A stretch of DNA of 5,242 nucleotides. Origin: Gammaproteobacteria bacterium (lineage in GTDB: Bacteria; Pseudomonadota; Gammaproteobacteria; Berkiellales; Berkiellaceae). The notes beneath the pieces are model-generated. The model was not told where the DNA came from, did not search any database, and saw only the letters and a list, made by a program, of their open reading frames with translations. Shown piece after piece: positions 1 through 4,259 of the stretch. Location: the NCBI GenBank assembly GCA_016874315.1, contig VGTX01000083.1, positions 1-5,242 on the forward strand, given 5' to 3'. Both the position numbers and the translations under genes were made by a program. Position 1 is the stretch's first letter; each line of letters starts with the position of its first letter.

Positions 1-350
1 AATATCATATGAAACATCATATATTCAAACGAATAGAGTATTGATTCACAGATATAATATTGAGCAATGAGCAAGACTATCCATTTCCATATTAATGGAT
101 AGGGAAAAGCGACTGGATGATTGGTGCTTAAGGTTTGAATGATATGATTCAAATCAGATAATTCTATTTCTTTTAGTGAGAAGTTGCAGCCATATTTTAG
201 TGAGAGCTCATGCAAAGATTGCCCTTTGGCAAAAGAGCGAAATAATCGTTTAAAAAATATGCGCATAAGCCATGATGGGTGATACTGAGATTCTAATGAT
301 AAATATTCAATCGGGGACATCAAAGTCTGATGATATTGTCCAATAAGCAT
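1..350 (-). CDS. Type II secretion/type IV pilus inner-membrane platform protein (GspF/PilC/ComGB-like), 3' part outside window
   Basis: The frame stays open from the ATG at 350 to the left edge, giving 116 codons without a stop. Residues 28-75 look like the first cytoplasmic helical domain of a GspF-family platform protein. Visible hallmarks are the GQSL stretch (residues 43-46), a following F-x5-E spacing (57-63), and PYPLIW (83-88) leading into a hydrophobic helix at about 84-105. The last matches the family's 'alxYP' entry into its first membrane helix. Known role of the family: it couples the cytoplasmic ATPase to pilin extrusion in the inner membrane. I chose ATG 350 because AAAGAGG lies 5 nt upstream. 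The frame also allows ATG 404, which would overlap the ATPase gene by 20 nt but has no visible ribosome site. The soluble part before the first helix is short for the family. The assignment rests on weak motif similarity plus position directly after an assembly ATPase, the same order as comGA-comGB. Confidence 0.6.
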   Translation of the reverse strand, partial: MLIGQYHQTLMSPIEYLSLESQYHPSWLMRIFFKRLFRSFAKGQSLHELSLKYGCNFSLKEIELSDLNHIIQTLSTNHPVAFPYPLIWKWIVLLIAQYYICESILYSFEYMMFHMI

Positions 351-384
351 GTTTGCCTCTTTTAGGATTGGACCACCTAAAAGA

Positions 385-1215
385 CTAACGAAGAAAATTC
401 TCATAATAGATCAAAGTCGGCAAATCACCGGGTTTCGTGCAAAAAGCAACACCAAATAATAATTCATCAATGAGCTTATAATCTTGCCGAAGGCTAGTCT
501 GGATTTTTGTTTTCAATATCTCACTTGAAGTAGCATGACACGTTGTGAGTACTCGAATACTTGACCATGCAGCGAAAGCGAGCTGTCGCCAATCTTGCTC
601 GCGTCGGATTTCACCAAAACCGAGTAGGTCTAAATCAAAACGAACTAACGCTGATGCAATCCGATCGAAATACTGTGGTTTATAAGCCATTTGAAAAAAA
701 TTTTGATTGGACTTTTCAATTGGATCTTCAAGACTCATGACAGAATGATTATGCAGATGCTCTTGCGATAACAGATGATAATACAGTGTTGTTTTTCCGC
801 TATGCATGGGTCCAGCAATTAATAATATTTTCTGAGAGTCTTGCCACTGCTTAAAAAAAACCAGATCGGAAGGAGACCATGCATAATGGATAGTGGTATT
901 TTTATGATGCAATCTGATTGTTAGATAATGTGTTGGATAAGGAGTAAATGCAATACGAAGAGCATACCGATCGAGTTGTATATCCACATCTTGAAATTCA
1001 TCGCGACATTCGGAGCGATAACGCGCATAGAATTTCAAAGATTCAATCACAGATACCCATTGATGACCAGGCAGAGTCTCCTCGAAAACATACTTTCGCT
1101 CATTACGATAAATGACTTGAAATCGATCGTATCCGGGAGCGTAGCGTAAATGAATATCATGAGCACAATATTGAGTTGCACGTTCAAGAATATGTATCAG
1201 GTCAGGGCATAGCAT
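385..1215 (-). CDS. Compact ComGA/PilB-PilT-family traffic ATPase
   Basis: A 276-aa hexameric secretion-type ATPase expected to power pseudopilus or type IV pilus assembly at the cytoplasmic face of the inner membrane. The N-terminal subdomain carries the family's A-x-DIH motif (residues 18-22) and an LRIA-x3-PT segment (86-95) followed by TIRL (99-102). The C-terminal motor shows Walker A GPMHSGKTT (135-143), the Asp box SLEDPIE (161-167), Walker B LDLLGFGEIRR (195-205, with Glu202) and a His box TTCHATS (224-230, with His227). All catalytic boxes are therefore present. Oddities: it is short (B. subtilis ComGA is about 356 aa), lacks the long N-terminal domain of PilB, shows no tetracysteine zinc motif, and stops soon after the His box. 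The start overlaps the upstream pseudopilin by 19 nt with only a weak ribosome site, which suggests translational coupling. Gene order and size favour a ComGA-like assembly motor over a PilT retraction motor, but that choice is inferred. Confidence 0.9.
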   Translation of the reverse strand: MLCPDLIHILERATQYCAHDIHLRYAPGYDRFQVIYRNERKYVFEETLPGHQWVSVIESLKFYARYRSECRDEFQDVDIQLDRYALRIAFTPYPTHYLTIRLHHKNTTIHYAWSPSDLVFFKQWQDSQKILLIAGPMHSGKTTLYYHLLSQEHLHNHSVMSLEDPIEKSNQNFFQMAYKPQYFDRIASALVRFDLDLLGFGEIRREQDWRQLAFAAWSSIRVLTTCHATSSEILKTKIQTSLRQDYKLIDELLFGVAFCTKPGDLPTLIYYENFLR

Positions 1216-1610
1216 AGGTATGTTTTCATCGATTGCGATCCATCATAATCACATTCCCATTGAATACGATAATCATCAAACGTTGGAGTTAATGTAAGCT
1301 CATAATCATCCTGAGATGAGCGTTCTTTAAGAGCTACAGTGAGAGAGTGTCCGTTCCACTCTATTTCTCTAATCATTTCCTGATCGTAACGTTCTACTTC
1401 AATTTGATATTGTTCGGGAAACGATCCTGTCAATAATACTTGTTCGTAGAGTTCTAATTGGACCTCTTGCACGTGTTGGATTACTTTTTGCGAGCGCATT
1501 TTGGTAATCAACAACCTATAGCATGGCACAGCATAATGTAAGGAAAGTGCAACCAATGAAACATACATCATCATATCAAGAAAAGAAAAACCAGGTCGAC
1601 GATGTAGCAT
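1197..1610 (-). CDS. Type IV pilin-like pseudopilin (ComG/Gsp minor pseudopilin-like)
   Basis: A 137-aa protein with a class III (prepilin) signal. The short basic leader MLHRRPG is followed by FSFLD, then a hydrophobic stretch to about residue 35. The expected cleavage is after Gly7 by a prepilin peptidase, leaving Phe as residue +1. Position +5 is Asp where most pilins have Glu; this residue normally neutralises the neighbouring subunit's N-terminus. After the membrane/packing helix come an amphipathic helix (about 36-60) and a beta-rich C-terminal part with alternating hydrophobic residues. Three cysteines (30, 120, 133) are present, and the last two could form a disulphide. Size and architecture match small pseudopilins such as ComGD or GspH/GspI-type subunits; which one cannot be decided. 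The upstream frame is closed by a TAA four codons before the ATG, so the start is fixed near here. It is the first gene of a run with the ATPase and the platform protein. Confidence 0.82.
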   Translation of the reverse strand: MLHRRPGFSFLDMMMYVSLVALSLHYAVPCYRLLITKMRSQKVIQHVQEVQLELYEQVLLTGSFPEQYQIEVERYDQEMIREIEWNGHSLTVALKERSSQDDYELTLTPTFDDYRIQWECDYDGSQSMKTYLCYALT

Positions 1611-1633
1611 AACTTCGATTTATCATAACTCTA

Positions 1634-1669
1634 TGATGCCAATTTATCTTAGAATATTAGAGAGTTCAA
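1634..1669 (-). promoter_or_regulatory. Candidate sigma70-type promoter for the pseudopilin-ATPase-platform operon
   Basis: Reading the minus strand, TTGAAC (complement of 1664-1669) and TAAATT (complement of 1641-1646) are separated by 17 bp. Each matches the consensus at four of six positions. A transcript starting about 7 nt further on would have a leader of roughly 24 nt before the pseudopilin ATG at 1610. Spacing and placement are right, but the boxes are imperfect and the region is AT-rich, so chance is possible. Confidence 0.35.
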
Positions 1670-1698
1670 GAAATATTTCACAATAGAACCTTTCTTGA
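1666..1698. repeat. 8-bp inverted repeat, possible operator
   Basis: TCAAGAAA at 1666-1673 and its exact complement TTTCTTGA at 1691-1698 are separated by 17 bp. The left arm overlaps the -35 box of the candidate pseudopilin promoter. Half-site centres are 25 bp apart, so a dimeric regulator would need to span between two and three helical turns. Alternatively this is a weak RNA hairpin at the end of the upstream 89-aa gene's transcript. No regulator is encoded in the window. Confidence 0.25.
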
Positions 1699-1716
1699 TA
1701 TGATGACTGAATATAT

Positions 1717-1986
1717 TCAAATTGAAATGGAGCATTCTCTATGAGTATTAGTGAACTGCATGCTCCCTTTAGGGGCGTGCAGTTCACGATTCCTTCGAGC
1801 AGTTTCCTGCAAAAGATTTCGTGCAGAATGACCGAGTGGATACTGAGTTAGCATTGCCTTTAGAAATGATTTTTCTAAGGATGTGTCTATGCATTTGACT
1901 TCATGCTCTGTTAAGAGCCGCTTTTCTAAGGCGATAGTATTCAATGCAGTCGATAACTCCGCATAAGACATATGGTAATTAAACAT
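1717..1986 (-). CDS. Small hypothetical helical protein
   Basis: An 89-aa ORF I do not recognise. Residues 6-68 are predicted by eye to be mostly helical, rich in Leu, Ala, Glu, Arg and Lys, with no membrane segment or signal peptide. There is a single Cys at 32 and another at 85. The last 20 or so residues (from about Arg67) are encoded by a long perfect-type hairpin and read as low-quality, loop-like sequence, so the functional protein may be the first 65 residues. It lies upstream of, and on the same strand as, the pseudopilin, 106 nt apart, with a probable promoter between them. Membership in the pilus operon is therefore uncertain. The start could be ATG 1986 or the in-frame ATG 1971; neither has a clear ribosome site. 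It may be a small regulator or accessory factor, but nothing in the sequence proves this. Confidence 0.5.
   Translation of the reverse strand: MFNYHMSYAELSTALNTIALEKRLLTEHEVKCIDTSLEKSFLKAMLTQYPLGHSARNLLQETARRNRELHAPKGSMQFTNTHRECSISI
1751..1787. repeat. Long imperfect palindrome/hairpin inside the 3' end of the 89-aa ORF
   Basis: GTGAACTGCATGC (1751-1763) pairs with GCGTGCAGTTCAC (1775-1787). This gives 13 pairs with a single G-T wobble. After a one-base bulge (T1764), CCC (1765-1767) pairs with GGG (1772-1774) around a TTTA loop. It is GC-richer than its surroundings. No T-run follows on either strand, so it is not a standard intrinsic terminator. It may be a mobile palindromic element, a transcript-stabilising stem or a factor-assisted terminator. 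Confidence 0.7.
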
Positions 1987-2167
1987 ATAAAAAGCCCGTA
2001 TTAAAAAGAAACAGCCAAGTTACGTGATATAAAGGATAAGACTGTTCTGTAAGAATTTTTTTAAAATATTTCGTGATTAAAAGGCAAGGATATACCAAAT
2101 TTACACTCATTTTCTACTCGGAATTGTACTACATAACAGGGAAAGTAGGATTTTTGTTTGATTCACT
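1987..2167. other. Divergent intergenic region (181 bp)
   Basis: This AT-rich gap separates the leftward 89-aa gene from the rightward 531-aa gene and must carry promoters for both unless they are leaderless or read through. The best rightward candidate is TTGTAC (2124-2129) with TAGGAT (2146-2151), 16-bp spacing, matching three and four of six consensus bases. It would leave a leader of only about 10 nt. An AGGA at 2147-2150 is 17 nt from the ATG at 2168, too far for a typical ribosome site. A run of seven T at 2056-2062 has no stem before it. No convincing RNA gene or operator is visible. Confidence 0.4.
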
Positions 2168-3763
2168 ATGTATGCATTTAAAAATTTGGTCTCTGAATAT
2201 ACACTATCTGTACTAGATTTTGCAGCAAACTATGATGTTATCACACCATACATGCCAGCTATTATCATGGGCGTCACTGCTGGAGTGTATGAGTCTATGG
2301 CTAGCTATAAACGCCGCGCCGGAATCACATACCACAACATCGATCAAACAAAGTTAAATATTGTGGGATTGCTAACTAATCGAACCCTTTCTAACTATCG
2401 CACTGCAATGCGCACAACCCTTGGTGTCACAGTCTATTGGATTACAGGCATGTTATCTCCTTGGCGCACATATTTTATTGCCGATCAGATTTACAATTCG
2501 GTTCAACAGTCACCCTACCAATTTTACGATCCTCAAAAAACACTCGCCCCCTTTTTCTACCCCAATTTTGTACCATGCCTTGCTGTTAACCAGCAAGATC
2601 CGGAGGGCTCTCATCATCAAGACAAATTTTATTTAGTCTATGGTGAATTACTGGAAACCTATCATCATGCATATTACCATCCTATAGAGTATCACTACCC
2701 AGAAGAATATGATTCTACTGGCAAGTATCAGTTGATTAAAAATCCATTCACAGAATCAATCATGGCAATACCTGCCGAATCTATTTGGTCAAATATTCGG
2801 TTTGGTCTTGGATTATTAGAATTTTCACAAAATGAAAGCGCCTTGACTGAAAATCCAGATCAAAAAGACAAAGAATACCTCGATAGAAATTGTGAATGTT
2901 TTGAAATTATTAAACAATTCCAGATCAAGAGATACAGCACTCCAAAACAAAAAAACATTCTACAACTGAGCATTCCTGCAGATATGCATCATGCAGCAAA
3001 AGAACTTCAGTCGTTAAGTTCTTATCTTGCAAAGCTTTCTGCAGATACAGAAATTGTTATTGCCCAAGAGTGGACCACCACTGAGACACATCAATGCGCT
3101 GTAAGCCTTTTAAAGAATATGCGGAATATAAATAAAGATATTTTTGTTCGATACCAGGATTTTAATCCTAAAGCCTCGATTCCAAATAATCTGAGTCAAT
3201 ATGCTAATGATATAACCACAATTGGTTTTGATAATGTTAATCTCGAAACGAGTTTTTTAAACACGTCTGGGTCTAATCATATTACGCATCTTAGCTTGGA
3301 GGCGCCAAAAGCCACATGGACAGCGCTAGCGAACACAGTAAAAGCCTTCTTCTTATCAGAGTTTCAAGAAGAGGTCTTTCTTTTTAGTATCGATCGACTC
3401 TCTGCTGGAAAAAATATTGCCCTCTTCTTAAGCCCATCTGAAGGGCTACAACTCCTCAAAGATTTCGGGAATGTTGGATGGAAGCTCACGGTGCTTCCTG
3501 TAAAAATGCTGTTTCTTGGTATCGGTGCTGCATACCTATATTTTACAAAAAAGAATAAAACTCTTTTTGAATTACATGGAATAACGCCTGATGGTCCATT
3601 TATTACGCACCGTCGGCCACTTAATAAACATACGATTCACTCTAACGATCGAAATAAACACTCTGCACCCCAATCTGGTGAAAAATACGTACCCAAAACA
3701 GACGCTCCATCTGTGAATGAAACAGGCGCTCCATCTGTGAATAAGAAAAAGTCACCGCATTGA
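2168..3763 (+). CDS. Large membrane-associated protein of unknown function, weakly GIDE-like C-terminal half
   Basis: 531 aa, not recognised with confidence. The start is fixed by a TGA three codons upstream of ATG 2168. Hydrophobic segments: about 27-44 and 82-99 near the N-terminus (weak), and 441-459 (clear, followed by a Lys-rich KKNK stop-transfer). The middle (about 120-430) is a soluble region rich in His, Tyr and Asp/Glu, with a YHHAYYHP-type His/Tyr cluster at 165-177 and helical stretches at 271-290 and 303-320. Residues 385-460 end in a strand, then an LFLS-x-SEGLQLL segment (419-430), a WK, and the membrane helix. This order resembles the end of the GIDE domain of MUL1/SP1 membrane E3 ligases, and FYLVYGELLET (154-164) could correspond to its beginning. 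The tail (461-531) is basic, polar and lacks Cys, so no RING finger exists. It ends in two copies of an 8-residue repeat. The protein might act at the cell envelope or as a lineage-specific surface or effector protein; function unknown. Confidence 0.8.
   Translation: MYAFKNLVSEYTLSVLDFAANYDVITPYMPAIIMGVTAGVYESMASYKRRAGITYHNIDQTKLNIVGLLTNRTLSNYRTAMRTTLGVTVYWITGMLSPWRTYFIADQIYNSVQQSPYQFYDPQKTLAPFFYPNFVPCLAVNQQDPEGSHHQDKFYLVYGELLETYHHAYYHPIEYHYPEEYDSTGKYQLIKNPFTESIMAIPAESIWSNIRFGLGLLEFSQNESALTENPDQKDKEYLDRNCECFEIIKQFQIKRYSTPKQKNILQLSIPADMHHAAKELQSLSSYLAKLSADTEIVIAQEWTTTETHQCAVSLLKNMRNINKDIFVRYQDFNPKASIPNNLSQYANDITTIGFDNVNLETSFLNTSGSNHITHLSLEAPKATWTALANTVKAFFLSEFQEEVFLFSIDRLSAGKNIALFLSPSEGLQLLKDFGNVGWKLTVLPVKMLFLGIGAAYLYFTKKNKTLFELHGITPDGPFITHRRPLNKHTIHSNDRNKHSAPQSGEKYVPKTDAPSVNETGAPSVNKKKSPH
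3697..3742 (+). repeat. 24-bp tandem duplication in the 3' end of the 531-aa gene
   Basis: Two 22-bp segments at 3697-3718 and 3721-3742 are identical except one base (A3702 versus G3726) and lie 24 bp apart. They encode TDAPSVNE and TGAPSVNK. The unit is a multiple of three, so copy number can change without a frameshift. It lies in the hydrophilic tail, where length variation would be tolerated. Confidence 0.9.
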
Positions 3764-3795
3764 CCAATAGTCGGTTTTCATTCTAATCTGGAGAG

Positions 3796-3825
3796 ATGGA
3801 AAACGAACGGTGTAAACATTCATGA
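3796..3825 (+). other. Possible 9-codon leader ORF with ATGA overlap
   Basis: ATG at 3796 is preceded by GGAG (3789-3792) and opens nine codons ending in TGA at 3823-3825, which overlaps the ATG (3822) of the 145-aa ORF as ATGA. Such overlaps commonly couple translation by re-initiation, and this could explain why the downstream start has no ribosome site of its own. The spacing from GGAG is tight (3 nt), and a peptide this short may be accidental. Confidence 0.25.
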
Positions 3826-4259
3826 GTCTTGTATCTGCGGATTTACAAAGTTGCAGTTTCATATTAAGAAACCAAACAGATCTTTATTGTCAAAATACTC
3901 TCATTACAAGCCCCTGCCTCGTCAAAAGACATTCACAGCAGATTTATGATGAGAATAGTGGGCATGCGAAAACTCTTTGGGATTTTATGGTTAAAGATTT
4001 TCAAGCAGGGACATTAATCATTCTTGCAACAGAGCAGCGCATTTCCCAGGCCCTTTACGAAGCCTGCATGGTCTGGGCACATGAGAATCATTGTCAGTTT
4101 GATTGGCTTCCACTACAAACAGCCTGTGGCTGTCTGTCGATTTGGATACGAGAGCAGCGATTATTCCAATGCCTACTTATTCCCCCACACTATTCTGTGA
4201 GAGAAGATCGGCTTTATCCACGAGTAACATTAAAGACTGTAAACAAAGAAGGGCAATAA
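3822..4259 (+). CDS. Cysteine-rich hypothetical protein
   Basis: A 145-aa ORF that I do not recognise. It has eight cysteines (11, 23, 32, 82, 91, 102, 104, 117), including an ACGC cluster at 101-104, but no clean paired CxxC zinc motif. The centre (about 60-110) alternates a strand GTLIILAT (63-70), a helix (72-87) and a strand CLSIWIRE (104-111). This pattern fits a small alpha/beta cytoplasmic domain. There is no signal peptide or membrane helix. It starts 58 nt after the 531-aa gene on the same strand, so the two may share a transcript, although the ribosome site is poor. The frame upstream is closed by TAA at 3813. The last 83 bp overlap the end of the convergent transporter gene. Its coding status is supported by length and by lying in an otherwise unexplained gap, not by homology. 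Confidence 0.6.
   Translation: MSLVSADLQSCSFILRNQTDLYCQNTLITSPCLVKRHSQQIYDENSGHAKTLWDFMVKDFQAGTLIILATEQRISQALYEACMVWAHENHCQFDWLPLQTACGCLSIWIREQRLFQCLLIPPHYSVREDRLYPRVTLKTVNKEGQ

Noticed and set aside
928..1149. 73-aa plus-strand ORF
   Set aside because: Lies wholly antisense to the ATPase, whose motifs are unmistakable; no ribosome site or recognisable features.
1708..1719. Perfect 12-bp palindrome TGAATATATTCA
   Set aside because: Only A/T plus one G-C pair per arm in an AT-rich area, so it is plausible by chance; it is just past the 89-aa ORF stop and has no other support.
1751..1787. Hairpin as an intrinsic terminator
   Set aside because: No T-run follows the stem on either strand.
2051..2066. 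T-run as a terminator of an upstream transcript
   Set aside because: No GC-rich stem precedes it, and no plus-strand gene lies upstream.
2421..2636. 71-aa plus-strand ORF in another frame
   Set aside because: Fully inside the 531-aa gene; composition looks like a frame shadow.
3772..3806. GTTTTC...GAAAAC inverted repeat between the 531-aa and 145-aa genes
   Set aside because: Six weak pairs across a long loop and no T-run; not convincing as terminator or operator.
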